NCBI GenBank assembly: GCA_023374045.1
Contig: CM041779.1
Span: 297,424,167 to 297,488,166 of the forward strand
Direction: 5' to 3'
DNA from: Limonium bicolor
Taxonomy: Eukaryota > Streptophyta > Magnoliopsida > Caryophyllales > Plumbaginaceae
Length of the DNA stretch: 64,000 nt
Every line of letters begins with the position of its first letter. Position 1 is the first letter of the stretch. Below, piece after piece: positions 9,794-23,338 of the stretch. Below the pieces are notes generated by a model. The model saw only the letters and a list, made by a program, of their open reading frames with translations. It was not told where the DNA came from and searched no databases. The position numbers and the translations under genes are program-made.

Positions 9794-11882
9794 AGGTGCT
9801 ATCAGAGCTTGGTTTTCAAAATAAGATAAGAATTTGATTAAAAACGGATTAAAATTTGGGGTAAGCCGTCTTTGGGGATTGCATTGGGTGTTATGATGTG
9901 TGCTTGGTTATTTATTGCTGAAGGGTGCGAGTTATATACTCCCGTGTGTTATGTGAGGTATTGGAATGTGTTGAGATGGATATTGAGTGGTATTACATAT
10001 ATATATATATAAATGCACTATATGGGGACTGTATATGGGTATTGTTGTATGGTATGTGCCTGATTTTCTATGGTGGAATGTTCGGAGTTTATTTACTCCC
10101 GCGTATCATGAGAGGTATTAAAAAACGGAAGAGAATTGTTTTGATAGCATTATATAAATATAAATATATACATATATGTTAGTATATAAATATCTAGTAT
10201 TGGGTTGTGAGGTGATGTGGGAATCAATTATGGGGAATGCTGAAAATTAGATTGCTTGGAATAAGGGCTGGAGGTATTGGTTGTGAGGATATTTTCTAGG
10301 ATGATTTGTGTGACACCTTTTGGTGAATTCCTGTTTCTCCCCGATGTTACAATGTTTCCTTATATGTTATATGAATGAATTTATAAATCTACGTGTACTA
10401 AGGTATACAATATTATCAATGTTTATGGTTGCTGTGAAGTAGTGAGTCTCTATGTGATGTGCCAGACGGACAATACAGTCCAATGTTTGGTTTTGTTTCT
10501 TCCCTTGTTTGTGAATGTGTGTTTTATGATAACTACTTATAGGATTTTTGATGACAATATATAGACTAATTTGTCGTCATGTATTCGTAAGGGGAAAGAA
10601 GAAAATAAGGGACATATATATATATATATATATTATACACTCTAGCAATGACTATCGGGTATTGAGAATATATGTATATATACGCATATATAGATATATT
10701 AGAGAAAGAAATATTAATATATTATCGGTGTTAATTATGGGGAGATTTGGAATGATAGTAATTTCAAGTTGTATTAAACTAGGGGAAAATGTTTCACTTT
10801 TGCCATCATGGTTGTGTGTAAATACGTTTGTCTATGTATTTGATGTATGACGAGTCTATGTAAAAGGAGTCTAGCATCTTTATTTAATGTTGTCTGTTCA
10901 AAGTGACCGTAGTGATTTATGTTAGGTTAACTAAAGTTATAGCAAGTCATAACAGTTTTTAATTATATTAACTACAATGTAAGGAATAAATTGTTAATTT
11001 TAATTGTCATTTATGTTATTTTGCGGTTAGATTTATAAGTTGTCTTCCATATTTATTTGGTTTAAACGGACTTAAGAGTATTCAGTAAACAAATAGTTAT
11101 GTGATTACCAGTTTCTCAAGAATACTATATATGTAGCCAGTGGAGTGTTGTTTGAAATTATTTTTACGCTACTGTAAAAGCACATATTTTGCAGTATATA
11201 TAGTCTATGTCTTATTTAATATGTTCATGAACAATAAATTGTGGCAATTATTTTGTTGGCTGGACACTAGTGTAGTCTTGATATTAATTGAAGGGATTGT
11301 TGTGATCTGCTTGATAAATAAGTATAGGAAGTGTGGTTGCGAAGTTTTACAGTTAGGATTTTGTAAAAAAAAAAAGTGCTAAGTACAATTGATCTCGATA
11401 TGCTTGGTTGTGGAAAGTAAATGTTAGTGTATTTATATGGATGTACCTGTGTATATGTATCTATTTTAATACTGATGGTTTACTATCCTGTTAAATAACC
11501 ATGTTGGTATGGGTGATGCGAACAATGCAGGCAAAATATGAATATGTGTTTAGGTATTTATGTAATTTAGGTTCATTATACTACTCTTGCTGATTGGTTC
11601 CCATATTATTTTTCTATCATGTAGGTTAGGGGACATTACATGCTTTACTAAGTTACAGTACTTCTGTAGTATTTCCTAACAAGGTAGAGTGCAATATGTT
11701 ACATGTATTATGGACGCAACTTGTTGGTTGATCTTTGAGCTAGGTTTTGTAGACCCTTTGTGTTGAAATTTTGATTAAGATGATGGTTTGGGGTTAATCT
11801 TGTGCTAAATCGGATAGACGATAGTGTAATAGTTCATTGAAAATTATTTGGTTAAATATTGAGATTGAATTGAAATCGAGAT
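9794..11882 (+). mobile_element. E2 internal region, 5' part, non-coding
   Basis: It starts after the LTR with AAGG and TGCTATCAGAGC (9797-9808), an initiator-Met-type primer-binding site with one change from TGGTATCAGAGC. No gag domain is seen in the next 2 kb. Frames are short and rich in Ile/Tyr from AT repeats. Insertion of E3 at 11883 ends the region, and the continuation of E2 was not found in the window. Confidence 0.6.
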
Positions 11883-11961
11883 TGTAACACCCCGACTACA
11901 AACAACACACTTAACAACACTTGCAGCGGAAATCATAACTCACAACATAACTTAACTCCTT

Positions 11962-11996
11962 GGTGTTACACACCGTTAGCCACCCACGTGACTAAC
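11962..11996 (-). other. LTR hairpin module in E3 (left LTR)
   Basis: On the minus strand, stem GTTAGTCAC/GTGGCTAAC with loop GTGG (11975-11996) is followed by GGTG and TGTAACACC (11962-11970). The latter is the exact complement of the LTR terminus GGTGTTACA (11883-11891). The one non-Watson-Crick position is U-G in the transcript strand. The right copy is at 21063-21084. Confidence 0.65.
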
Positions 11997-13737
11997 AAGG
12001 CTAACATACATACATTGTACCGGTCTGATGGACTAAACTCCCGAGTAACTACACATACCCGTTCCATGTCCAACAACAGTCATTATCCACTACATTACAC
12101 TGTACCGAGTATTTACCAACTAACGCCGATACATTTTCGGTCTTACTACACCTACAGCACATCCACAATTTTCATGACTACCCACATACAATCAACTACC
12201 CCGTCCTACTCTCGAACGGCCTCCAGTTCCTTGTACCTGAAACAGGAAAGAGAAGAAAGGGTGGCCCCCAAGGGGCTCAGCACCTTTGCTGGTATGGTAA
12301 TCCCGCAGCCTGCATGCTACCGGGCCACGCACAACTAATTGTCGTCTTAGCATGCGATTGATTTTATTTAAACATACACAACTACACACATACTTCAAGC
12401 TTAAAAGCAAACATCCCTTAGTAGGAGACAAACACAAGATTAGCACACACAACATAACCATACACTTCACCTGATAACATACACACAACTTAATTCCATT
12501 CTTCTTAGAGAACATAAACTTTACTAAGGGAGTGCCGGGGTGATATAAGCCCGAGCACAACATACATACATTTTCTTTACTTAGGTATGGCGGCCGCATA
12601 TAGGACCGATCACACCTTGCACAATTTCCCCTAGCTCCAATAATGATGAGGTAGGTAAGCCTTGGTTAAGCTTGTGGGTGGTTGTAATTCAAGGAGGAAA
12701 AACAACCGTAACATAATAAAGAGGGAGTCGAAGCGAACTTAGGCATCAACACCCTACCAACATTAAACATGATTTCCCCCTAACCCAATTGGAAGTTGGG
12801 TAGGTAAGCTTTGGCTAAGCTAGTGGGAGGTCGAAATCCAATGAAGGAAAACAACCCTAACATAACAGGATGGGAGTAATTCACATATATACATCAACTC
12901 CCAAACAACGCGCGCGACCGGAACGACCAGATTCCTCACCATACATAACATATACTTATTAATTAGAGGTTCCTTTATGGAACTTATCACATACGTACAT
13001 CACATGTTTTACTAACTCGGCTAGACATATCAGGGAAAATCACGTCCCATTTCAACAACACGGATAACAGTATCCAATAACAACAACATACTGAACAAGT
13101 CACATACATCACACAAAGTCACAACATACACTAACGCACGGATAGCCGTAGTTAGAACGTTCCTGTGGGTTGGGACGTTTATTCCGAATACCGATCTCTT
13201 ATGTGAACCTAGGTCGGTTAACTATTATTTAACACATAATTAAGGTTAAGCGGTATCGGAATTAATTACGCCACAATAATGAATTACTATAAACTCATTT
13301 CATGCTTTATCTTGCAAGGTGGCAAACACACAGAAAAACACATTGGCATACAAGCCGGTGTAATCCGGTAGGACATAGGTTGCAAGAAAACCATACCTGT
13401 CACCGCGGTTCACTCTATTGTGTCCTCTTATATTCCCTGAATAATTCTCGGACAACTGGTAACATCACAATTGTTTCCATTAACATCGGGTAATACAATT
13501 GTTTAACGACTAATGCGCCCATAGTTAACCCCATCATCTCGGTATACTTAATGTTCTCATACTCTCTACATACTTGATTACTTCTTACTTGTTTTCCTAC
13601 TCATACACTTACTTTCCTACCATTGGTGTCACATTAATGGTATATTACTAGGGTCCTTTCCTTATGTACTTACCTTCATATGTACATACATATGATTACT
13701 ATGTTACTATTATTATTATTATTTTTTTTCAGTTCTG

Positions 13738-13925
13738 GGTCAGTCCGACCCATGTCCCACCCAACCAACTGGGTCGGACCATTCCAGTAACTTTACCGTC
13801 TTTTAATCTCTCCCGTCCGACCCATGTCCGACCCAACCATCTGGGTCGGACCATTCAAGAAGCATTCACGGGCGACCAACAGAGGCCGTCCGACCCAACT
13901 GTGGGTCGGACGCCTCCAGAATCTG
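13738..13925. repeat. Cluster of GTCCGACCC/GGGTCGGAC inverted repeats in E3
   Basis: Three diverged units carry CCGACCCA and TGGGTCGGAC at short distance. The right LTR copy is interrupted exactly at the first unit (22741). Confidence 0.8.
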
Positions 13926-15189
13926 TCCAAAAATTGTCATATCTTTCCCAAACTTCTCCACAAGCCTCCTAATGTGTTCTAACATCATTTGGCACATTTA
14001 CCCTTCATACCACAACCATAAAACTCATTTTATAACTCCATAAACACTTGCAATGTTTTCTCTTTAGTTCCTCTAAGTGGTGTTTCATAATTATGATAGC
14101 CACCATGCCAAAAGTGTTTCCTCACCATCATAACATCATCTCCCAAACCTCTTTTTTTTTTCTTACTAACTAAGTCTCCTTTTTCACATCTTACCTAAAC
14201 ATCATTTCCTCCTTGTACATCAACATTCCTAAACCTTAAACACCCTCAAACACTCATTTTCTACCAAAATTTCGCCATGACCTCCCCATAAACTTAACAT
14301 CTCCCAAACCATCAATTCACATCAATTTACATTCCTAATCTAGCCACACCCTTACAAGGTCCTAACAGCACATAACAAATCCTCAAATTCCATCAACAAC
14401 AACATAATCACCACAAACTCAATAAACCACTCTATAAACACAACCTCAAAACATTTGGCTCTTAAGGCCCTCAATTCAACCATTAATTCACAAACTTCTC
14501 CAAAACTAATTAAACACATTCCAACACAGATTTCAATCCATGATTTTGGGTTCATTAATTTGTTTACCCATCCAAACACTTAAACAATTTTAAACAAGGT
14601 TTAAGGTGGATTCCTTACCTTAATTTCACAAGTCTCCTTAATTCACCTCTTGCTCCTCATCTTCTCCAAAATCGGTTAAGAGGGTATGGAGTTTCCAACT
14701 CCATCCCAACATCCAAGAACACAAAAACATACTTAATTAATTATCTAAACCCTTGGAATATCTCAATTCAATAAAAGGGCTAGAACACAAGTTAGGGTTT
14801 ACCTTTTTGAAGTTTTTAAGAGGGATTCTCTCCCTTGAATCAAGAAGGGGATTACTCCACCATTGAAGGATTAATTTGGAGCTCAAGAACAAGGAGAAAA
14901 ACAAGGTATCAACAATGGTGAAAAATCGATTACACCAAGAGATGAGGGAAAATGACTTTTTCTTAGAAATCTTTACCTTAGAAGGAAGAGGAGACTCCAA
15001 GCTTCACATTGGTGCCATTTTCTCTTCAAATGGGGAAAACCCATGGAGGTCAACTTCATCCTTTTAAAATTTCGAAAAGAGAGGATGATAGAGGAAGAAG
15101 AATATGTGATTTGTTTTTGATTTGGAGCTCAAATGGAGCTTGGGCATGGCATTGAAGTTATTGGAGTAGCCATGGAGGAAGGGAGAAAA

Positions 15190-15290
15190 TCGGTGGCTTT
15201 AGAAAGAAGAGGGAGCCAGCTGGGAGAAAGAGAGGAGAGGAAGAGAAAAGAAAGAGAGAAATGAGAGAGCGAGAGGGAGAGGGTATAAGT
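15190..15290 (-). promoter_or_regulatory. Putative E3 LTR promoter
   Basis: On the minus strand ACTTATACCC (15281-15290) is followed by a long CT-rich tract (to about 15226), resembling a TATA box with a plant Y-patch. If right, U3 is about 0.6 kb and R-U5 about 3.4 kb, an unusually long transcribed leader. Confidence 0.4.
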
Positions 15291-15902
15291 GGTCCCTCTT
15301 TTTTTTGCTTTTTGACTTAATTAATTTGTTCACTAGCCTTGTGTGAGGGGCTGTCTACTTTAATAAAACCGCCCACTACTGTAAACACGCTGGAGCGTTT
15401 TTCGTCTTTTAACAGGAAACGCTCGTTTATTTACCAGGTTTAGCACTATTCACTAACCGGGACCTTTTTTTGGAATTCTCTCAATCCTTTAATTTTAATG
15501 GTTAATAAACTCCCATTAAATTTTAATTATATTACATAATCAACTATTATTTTTACGGGGCCATTTAACTGTTTTAAAGTCACGTTTTCGGGTTTCCTCG
15601 AAAAAACGCGCTCCAAAGACTCCTTAGTGTTTAAACGCATTGTTTGGATCCGTTTTCTTCCGGATTTTTTCCCACACGTTCTTAGTGTGTAATTAATATA
15701 TAAAAAATATTTATTATAGCCCGTAACGAAGGTTATGTACCCCCTAGAATAATTAAATACGCGTTTTCATGTTTTGTGACTTTTACCGCATTTTCTTTTT
15801 CTTTTTGGTTTTTATTTCTTCACCAATGATCTTAAGGACTTAATTAGCCCTAGAATTATAATTACACAATTAATTAACACATTAGGTGGAGTATTTCAAT
15901 CT

Positions 15903-15935
15903 ACCCCCCTTAAAAGAACTTCGTCCTCGAAGTTC
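15903..15935 (-). promoter_or_regulatory. E3 polypurine tract with perfect hairpin
   Basis: TTTTAAGGGGGGTAGAT (minus strand) abuts the LTR start. Next to it, 15916-15935 reads GAACTTCGTCCTCGAAGTTC, a perfect 8-bp stem with loop TCCT on the plus strand. Confidence 0.8.
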
Positions 15936-16014
15936 ACACTTCCCTAGCGTCATTTGACTTAGAACCAGGGATTACTTGCAACATAAACTTCCATAACAAA
16001 ATACTTTACATCAC

Positions 16015-16235
16015 AACCTCGGACTTAACGGTCCGGGTAACACATCCACATCCATACATATATAACATACTTACAGAGTTAACCTCAAACTTATGGTCCG
16101 GGTACCTTAACAACATTGTACCTACATGACAACCCTTAGGCTCTTAGGTCTGGGTAACATAACAACTTTAGACACTTAGGTTTGATAACCTAACGCCCTT
16201 TAGACCATGGTCTAGGTAACAACACTTCCTGAACT
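16015..16235. repeat. Degenerate ~50-60-bp repeats in E3 internal region
   Basis: About four to five units contain (C/A)GGTC(C/T)GGGTAAC or a variant (GGTCCGGGTACC, GGTCTGGGTAAC, GGTCTAGGTAAC). Confidence 0.55.
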
Positions 16236-17368
16236 CAACCACATTAGGACTCGAGGTCACATATTTATTACATAACCACACAACAACAGTCTAGCATGTA
16301 TAACAACCAGAAATTCATTTTCCATCTCTTCATGGGTTCGAGACCCATGTTGAGTACGTAACACTGTGACCCCAGAACCCGGTCGCGTGGACACCTTCTG
16401 GTCCCCGTTCCTTGGGAGATCAAAACAATTGCATACATCTTTAAATATACTTCTCATGTCACCGGTCCGAAGACAAAGGCTCATACGTCCTCAGCTCGTG
16501 AGCAAGTAGTACGAAAATACTCTATTGAGGTTAAGTAGATGAAATCCTTTATTGGAAAATACCAATTGAAGATCCTTTTTACAAGGTCAAGTAAAAGTAG
16601 TCCTTCCTTTGAAAATACCACTTAAGAATCTTAGAAATATTTATTGAAGTCTGAAAATACCAATTGAAAATTTGAAACCCAATTAAAATTCCTTTTGAAA
16701 ACTCAATACACTCCAAATCCAATTATTGCTAAATGCATCTTATTCTTGATGTGATATTTATGACCACTTATAGGGAGTTTCAGAATCATCCAGCCCTGAT
16801 TTGTCAGCATCAGTGTTAAACTATCTTTCCACCCCAATTTGTGTTCGGCTTCCCTTGATCTCATGATAATCAAGTTTCACCTCTCACTTCATTTTCAAAC
16901 AGCAACTAATTCAAGCATATACCATTTTCTATCTTTTAATCCACCTGGTCATAAATCATTACATCTCCAAGGATAGAACTCCGTCTATCAATCATCATCC
17001 AAATTCAACTAATCCAAGTTACCAAGGGAATTTAATTCTTACTAGGTATAACATATATATTTTATCAAAACTATAATACTAATATTACTTTGGTATCGTA
17101 TGAACATATATTGTCGGGTTTAGAGTTCCCCGGGGTTTTTTTCTATTTCTACTCCTTATACTTATACTTTCACACACATCCGTTAACACAATACACACTT
17201 ATCACGATGGTATTCGCATCTTTTGTGCGCATTACCATAATTAACCATGAATGAAGGCGTATGTTTATGTAACACACGCACCAATCATCAAAACAAATCA
17301 TTTTGTGCTATGCACACCATAGTTCACGTACACTTGTACGGTAAAACACACTAACGGTTTTGCGCTCT

Positions 17369-17401
17369 ACCCCCCTTAAAAGGGATTACGCCCACGTAAT
17401 C
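17369..17401 (-). other. Second, internal polypurine tract with hairpin in E3
   Basis: The minus strand repeats TTTTAAGGGGGGTAGA about 1.47 kb upstream of the terminal tract. As at the terminal copy, a perfect hairpin (GATTACGCCCACGTAATC, 7-bp stem, 17384-17401) sits beside it. Confidence 0.65.
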
Positions 17402-18149
17402 AATCACTTAACATTGGTTTAAAATGTTCTACTCATCGTGAAGTGTTTTATCTCCACGCGGTCTGTTATACAACGTGTTCTGGTTAGAGGATCTTAACCA
17501 TATTGGCGGTTTAGTCCCTAAACCAAGAATTTTCACCAGAGTTTTGTTTAACTCGTAGCCGGTTTCGGTTCTGGCCTATGGAGTTTCTAGGCGTTAATAA
17601 ATAGCCATCCACTCGTATTCGCTACACACATCCAACCCTTGAATTGCTGGCTCACTATTTTCTCTGCTGCGCAACTCTTGGTAACTTTATGGCTTAGTTT
17701 GCCCCCATGCGTCATTCTTACCATATTGTACATCTCCGATTATCACCTTCATCTTGGTAATAACGGGTTCTCAACCGACGCGTGGTATTTCTTACCGTGA
17801 GCGACTCGGTGAGTTACATACTTCCTATCCACTTCCATGATAATTTACTGTATTCCACAATGACTTACTTGATTTCTTCCGACTTATTGTCGGTTGAATT
17901 TGAGCTACTACCTAATGAGTAGTACTCTTTCGGTTATTTCCAACATTGAGGTATGTTCCATACCGGTGTTTGGCATGTAGTGCTACCGTAGTCACTTATT
18001 TTAATCATGTCTCCACACTTGTTCTGTACCAATGTTCTTTCATTGGTACGACCTTGCATTTCTGTGCATTGGTCTTATCACATTATAAGTCTTTGTTCTT
18101 CCATCACGATTAACATTTCCCAAACTTGCTAGCTATCACACTCGATCAT

Positions 18150-18200
18150 CACTGCGCAAGTGCAATACCAAAACACTCAGTCACACAGAGTGCAGAGGCG
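18150..18200 (-). other. Non-coding block shared by E3 and E8
   Basis: The words AAGTGCAATACCAAAACACT and CACAGAGTGCAGAGGC recur almost unchanged at 54868-54912 in E8, while flanking sequence differs. There is no reading frame in common. Confidence 0.7.
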
Positions 18201-19469
18201 TAAACTCTTGGCGATAAATCTCTTATGCGATCGCAATAGGAATTCATACTGGTTTCCTCATCACATAGTACCGACTATTGGCTCATTGCCCAGTCTGTTT
18301 GCTATCACTTACTTGTATGTTCGTTGAGTTTAACTTATAACTGGTCTTATTTGCCCTAAAATTACTTAGTAATACTTATACAACGGTCGCTTACTGCGCA
18401 CCGTGCTCTTACTCATTGTATAACATTAACTTACACTGCATCCACTATTATTTAGTTTCCGCCATTACACTGTGTTTTTGCCGCTCATTCGGCTGACTGC
18501 TGAATACCCTATCCTTCGAATCTTTATGCTCCTTGAGCGTTGTTCATTACACATTTAGCATCCACATCTATGGTGGTTGCTATTTGACTTATCCCCCTTT
18601 CCGTCTGCACAACTGGTATGAATACTTCTTTTCGTAGTAGCACATGGTCAACTCTTAACACATTCTCTGAATTTAGTTCACATAACTATCACTGTTGCGG
18701 TCTCACAATATCAAGAGGTGTCCCCACACTTTAAGCAGTGGTTCGTTATCCGCTTACTTACTTATATAACGTAACTTCTGTGATCAATAACATTTCTTAA
18801 CACATTCGATTTGTGGCTTCTAAGCCTTATTGCCTCGAGCTCTGCCCGTTGTAGGCTGTCCACACACATTGCATGGTTTAGATTGGTATTGGGCTCCATG
18901 ACAAGGTCGTAGTATCACGGTTTCTTTCCTGGGATGCCCCTTCAAGGATGTCAGACTTCCCTCTGACGACTTGTGTTTAAACTTGGTGTTAATTTCAGCC
19001 TTTGCGTTTCTGTCACGTATCTTGTTCAACCATTGTTGACCCAAACACCCTTTTAAGGATAACTCCTGGGTGTTATTAGGTTATGCCTTTTCATCTGGCT
19101 TGCACTCATTGGTATGTTTAATTTCTACTTCGCCCCGCGTTCTTTGCTGGGTTGAATATTATCCTTAGTGAGATTGATATCTCTAGTGATCATCTCGGGA
19201 GTCTCATCCCGATCATTGCACATTAACCTATCCATAGTAGGCATCTGCCTCACCATATATAGGCTGGGTACTTACTCCAGCTATTGTGTTCATCCATCCA
19301 GATCCTTAAGACATATACGATGTCTTTACTTACTAGTCAGTGCACTTCACACTTCTAGAATCTTAAACACTTCCTCGCAATAACTCACTAATCCCTTTAG
19401 TCCTCTTAACTTAACTGGGTTCCTTTACTTCAACCATTCGATGGTAGTTTATTACTCTTGTCTGACTTT

Positions 19470-19630
19470 TACTTCGGACCGTAGTGTGGAGTCGACTACT
19501 TCCCGTGTTCCAGACTCCACTCGTATACATACATGGGGTATCCTACTGATACATTACTACTTACCCGACTACCCCATAAGAAGTTTGTCAGGCCCACAAG
19601 CTCCTATCGGAGTGCGGTCGTCCCACATTA
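19470..19630 (-). other. Second non-coding block shared by E3 and E8
   Basis: This aligns with 55306-55465. Conserved words are GATACATTACTACTTACCCG and GGAGTGCGGTCGTCCCA. Indels between copies break any shared frame. Confidence 0.65.
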
Positions 19631-20173
19631 CTGTTGGTACACTCGTAGTGTCCGTCATACGCCTAGGTGAAGTATTCTGTTGTCAACTCCTCTTATATTA
19701 TCCTGTGATAATATGCATTCCATGCTTCCCGAACTTAATCAAGGGAAATGTATCCGCTGTTGTATTATTATGAACTCGATCCATTCCTTGGGTTGTTACC
19801 CTTGGGTTACCGGTTTCCATCCGGTTATCTTAAAAGTAACTAGGTAAAACTTACCTACCATGTGGCACTGAGGCCCGTGTAGGTCTTCTGGTTTGGTTTA
19901 AAGAAAAAGGCAATTAAATAAAATGGGTTTGCAAGAGAATCTGGTTTTGAAAAAGGTTTTGAAAATGGATTTAAGTTGAGAGAGAAAAATCTCCTGGTTC
20001 TACAACGTTTCCTTGCCTTAACCGAGTCTAGCTTCCTGCTGACTGGTGTATTTCCAAGTACTGAGGTCAGGCTATTAAGCCCTTCCACGGTTATGATAAT
20101 CCTACTTATCTTCATGGTACTTTACTAAGTACCGGTAGTTGTTTAAAATTTTCCGTACAGCCTTGTCATAGCA

Positions 20174-20193
20174 GCACTTGCCATGGCAAGTGC
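20174..20193. other. Perfect 20-base palindrome in E3
   Basis: GCACTTGCCATGGCAAGTGC is fully self-complementary and embedded in GTCATAGCA...GCCATGC. E8 has two related hairpins at 56170-56189 and 56228-56247 with the same surroundings. Confidence 0.75.
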
Positions 20194-20938
20194 GCCATGC
20201 TGGCTGGTTATCGGTTCAATACACCTGGTTGCGGTAGTGCTTTCATCCGCACTGACATCCGTGGCCTTGCTGGCCCTTACTTGATCTTGCAGCCTTAACA
20301 ATAATTTTTTTGGGTACCTCTCACTGTCTTCACACGATAACCATTGACTAGGGTGTTCCCTTTTCTGGGAGACCCCCTTCTCTTAGTATTGTATCCTCCT
20401 CGTACTACGTTGTAGTTCCTTAATCGGTTGGTATACCGTTGCTATATTAGTTAACATTCATGATCCCGTAGACACTCGTCTCGGTTTTCATTACTCCACT
20501 TTTCCACTGTTGCACGATGGGTGCGTTGCAAGCTGGTTGTTCTCGACTGCTCCGCATGTCAACCCAGGTTGCCGGAAATTCTATTCCTTTAAGCATAAGA
20601 TTCTTCACTTTTTGCTATTAAATACACAAAACATTGTTCAGATGGACCGTCTTCTTGGATTCACACCTTTCGGAATCTACCGTATGACAGGTTCTCCATA
20701 CTTACAGAGGTAAATACCAATTGCCAGATCGGGTTTTCCCCGAGTAAGAGATGACTCCCATCTCTCTGACGTTCTTCCCAAGTTATAAAATAGGGTTTGT
20801 GGAGGGCGGGATGGATATTGTAGGTATCCAATACACACTGGCACATCCTAACTAGCGTACTTCTCACGCTATCACTCAACCCTTAACCCAAAGCACTAAA
20901 CTCTTAACTCGGTACTCCCTAAGCTCGGTAATTCAGTC

Positions 20939-20971
20939 ATCAGAGCGATACTTCACTCTGATACCACTTTT
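20939..20971 (-). promoter_or_regulatory. E3 primer-binding site inside a hairpin
   Basis: The minus strand reads, after the LTR, AAAAG then TGGTATCAGAG (20956-20966), complementary to the 3' end of initiator-Met tRNA. Part of it (20953-20962) pairs with 20939-20948 around loop AGTA, giving a 10-bp stem with one G-U pair. Confidence 0.8.
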
Positions 20972-22741
20972 TGTAACACCCCGACTACAAACAACACACT
21001 TAACAACACTTGCAGCTGAAATCATAACTCACAACATAACTTACTCCTTGGTGTTACACGCCGTTAGCCACCCACGTGACTAACAAGGCTAACATACATA
21101 CATTGTACCGGTCTGATGGACTAAACTCTTGAGCAACTACACATAATCCCGTTCCATGTCCCAGTCATTATCCACTTACATTACAACTGTACCGAGTATT
21201 TACCAACTAACGCCGATACATTTTCGGTCTTACTACCCTACAGCACATCCACAATTTTCATGACTACCCACATACATCAACTACCCCATCCTACTCTCGA
21301 ACGGCCTCCAGTTCCCTTGTACCTGAAACAGGAAAGAGAAGAAAGGGTGGCCCCCAAGGGGCTCAGCACCTTTGCTGGTATGGTAATCCCGCAGCCGCAT
21401 GCTACCGGGCCACGCACAACTAATTGTCGTCTTAGCACACACACATAACCATACACTTCACCCTGATAACATACACACAACTTAATTCCATTCTTCTTAG
21501 AGAACATAAACTTTACTAAGGGAGTGCCGGGGTGATATAAGCCCGAGCACAACATACATACATTTTCTTTACTTAGGTATGGCGGCCTCATATAGGACCG
21601 ATCACACCTTGCACAATTTCCCCTAGCTCCAATAATGATGAGGTAGGTAAGCCTTGGTTAAGCTTGTGGGTGGTTGTAATTCAAGGAGGAAAAACAACCG
21701 TAACATAATAAAGAGGGAGTCAAAGCGAACTAGGCATCAACACCCTACCAACATTAAACATGATTTCCCCCTAACCCAATTGGAAGTTGGGTAGGTAAGC
21801 TTTGGCTAAGCTAGTGGGAGGTCGAAATCCAATGAAGGAAATAACCCTAACATAACAGGATGTGAGTTAATTCACATATATACATCAACTCCCAAACAAA
21901 CGCGCGCGACCGGAACGACCGGATCCTCACCATACATAACATATACTTATTAATTAGAGGTTCCTTTATGGAACTTATCACATACGTACATCACATTGTT
22001 TTACTAACTCGGCTAGACACATCAGGGAAATCACGTCCCATTTCAACAACACGGATAACAGTATCCATAACAACAACATACTGAACAAGTCACATACATC
22101 ACACAAAGTCACAACATACACTAACGCACGGATAGCCGTAGTTAGAACGTTCCCGTGGGTTGGGACGTTTATTTCCGAATACCGATCTCTTATGTGAACC
22201 TAGGGTCGGTTAACTATTATTTAACACATAATTAAGGTTAAGCGGTATCAGAATTAATTATGCCACAATAATGAATTACTATAAACTCTTTCATGCTTTA
22301 TCTTGCAAGGTGGCAAACACACAGAAAAACACATTGGCATACAAGCCGGTGTAATCCGGTTGGACACAGGTTGCAAGAAAACCATACCTGTCACCGCGGT
22401 CCACTCTATTGTGTCCTCTTATATTCCCTGAATAATTCTCGGACAACTGGTAACATCACAATTGTTTCCATTAACAATCGGGGTAATACAATTGTTTAAC
22501 GACTAATGCGCCCATAGTTAACCCCGTCATCTCGGTATACTTAATTTCTCATACTCTCTACATACTTGATTACTTCTTACTTGTTTTCCTACTTACACTT
22601 ACTTTTTCCTACCATTGGTGTCACATTAATGGTATATTACTAGGGTCCTTTCCATGTACTTACCTTCATATGTACATACATATGATTACTATGTTACTAT
22701 TATTATTATTATTATTATTTTCAGTTCTGGGTCAGTCCGAC
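20972..22741 (-). mobile_element. E3 LTR, right copy, truncated (5' LTR in element sense)
   Basis: The first 1.77 kb match 11883-13745 with few substitutions and many one- or two-base indels. A 93-bp segment of the left copy (12353-12445) is missing, with TTAGCA at both edges. The match stops at CAGTCCGAC (22741), where E4 begins. The remaining 2.2 kb of this LTR is not found. Confidence 0.9.
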
Positions 22742-23338
22742 TGTAACACCCCAACCGTTAATCTCATCATTACCTCATAATCCGTTACTAATTACACTTA
22801 CTCACGCAGCGGAACACTAATTACAACGAGGGGTGAAACAACGCCGTTAGCCCACCATGTGGCTAACCAGGCTAAACTTACATACCGTACGGTCTGATGA
22901 ACTGGAACAACCGAGTACTCATACAAATACAATACCTCATTCGCTCCTTTACTATACCGAGTCTACATTATACGGATGCCGATAACATACCTCGGACTTA
23001 CACTCATTCAAACGCATAAGTGATTACAATCTAACTACCCATGCTCACTGCAGTCCCCGTCCTACTCTCTCGAACGGTGGTCAGCTTCAGTACCTGCACA
23101 CTAAAAAACGTTCCCCTAGGGGGTCAGCTTACGCTGCGCATGAAAATTCGCATATACCGCGTGCTAACCGCGGTACGCCGACTACTTTGTGTCGGATATA
23201 CATGGAGTTCATTTTAATCAACAACATGCATCATGGCAATACAATATATATGTATATCACCACAAGAATCTACATCCAATCACGGAACACGATTCCTAAC
23301 TAACATAACAATGTTGTTAGTGGTAACTTGAAATACCC
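22742..23338 (-). mobile_element. E4 LTR remnant (3' end of a minus-strand LTR)
   Basis: It starts TGTAACACCCC, then CGCAGCGGAA and a hairpin GTTAGCC/GGCTAAC around an ATGG-containing loop (22846-22867). This is the same layout as the E3, E8 and E9 LTR ends but a different sequence. It breaks off at 23338, where the plus-strand LTR of E5 starts. Confidence 0.7.

Larger units (their letters stand above)
11883..15898 (-). mobile_element. E3 LTR, left copy (3' LTR in element sense)
   Basis: Complete 4,016-bp LTR. On the minus strand it starts TGGAGTATTTCAA-side at 15898 (TGAAATACTCC) and ends GGGGTGTTACA at 11883. It matches the right copy (20972-22741) closely over that copy's length. It contains a TATA-like site (15284), the hairpin module (11962-11996) and an inverted-repeat cluster (13738-13925). 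Frames within it, such as the 135-codon minus frame at 12192-12599, are broken in the right copy and so are not genes. The base pairs left of it (GAGAT) have no visible partner because the other end of E3 is lost. Confidence 0.9.
15899..20971 (-). mobile_element. E3 internal region, apparently non-coding
   Basis: 5,073 bp lie between polypurine tract and primer-binding site. I find no gag, protease, reverse transcriptase or integrase motif. The longest frames are 70-110 codons, on either strand, and look random. The region shares blocks with E8 (18150-18200 with 54863-54915; 19470-19630 with 55306-55465; palindrome at 20174) and with E1. It therefore fits a large retrotransposon derivative that needs enzymes from another element. 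Confidence 0.75.

Noticed and set aside
12192..12599. 135-codon minus-strand frame, partly repeated at 21277-21591
   Set aside because: It lies within the E3 LTRs, and the two copies differ by frame-breaking indels. No motif.
16332..16348. ATGGG-TTCGAGA-CCCAT looks like a tRNA T-arm
   Set aside because: No anticodon or D arm and no acceptor stem in the surrounding 80 bases. Chance hairpin.
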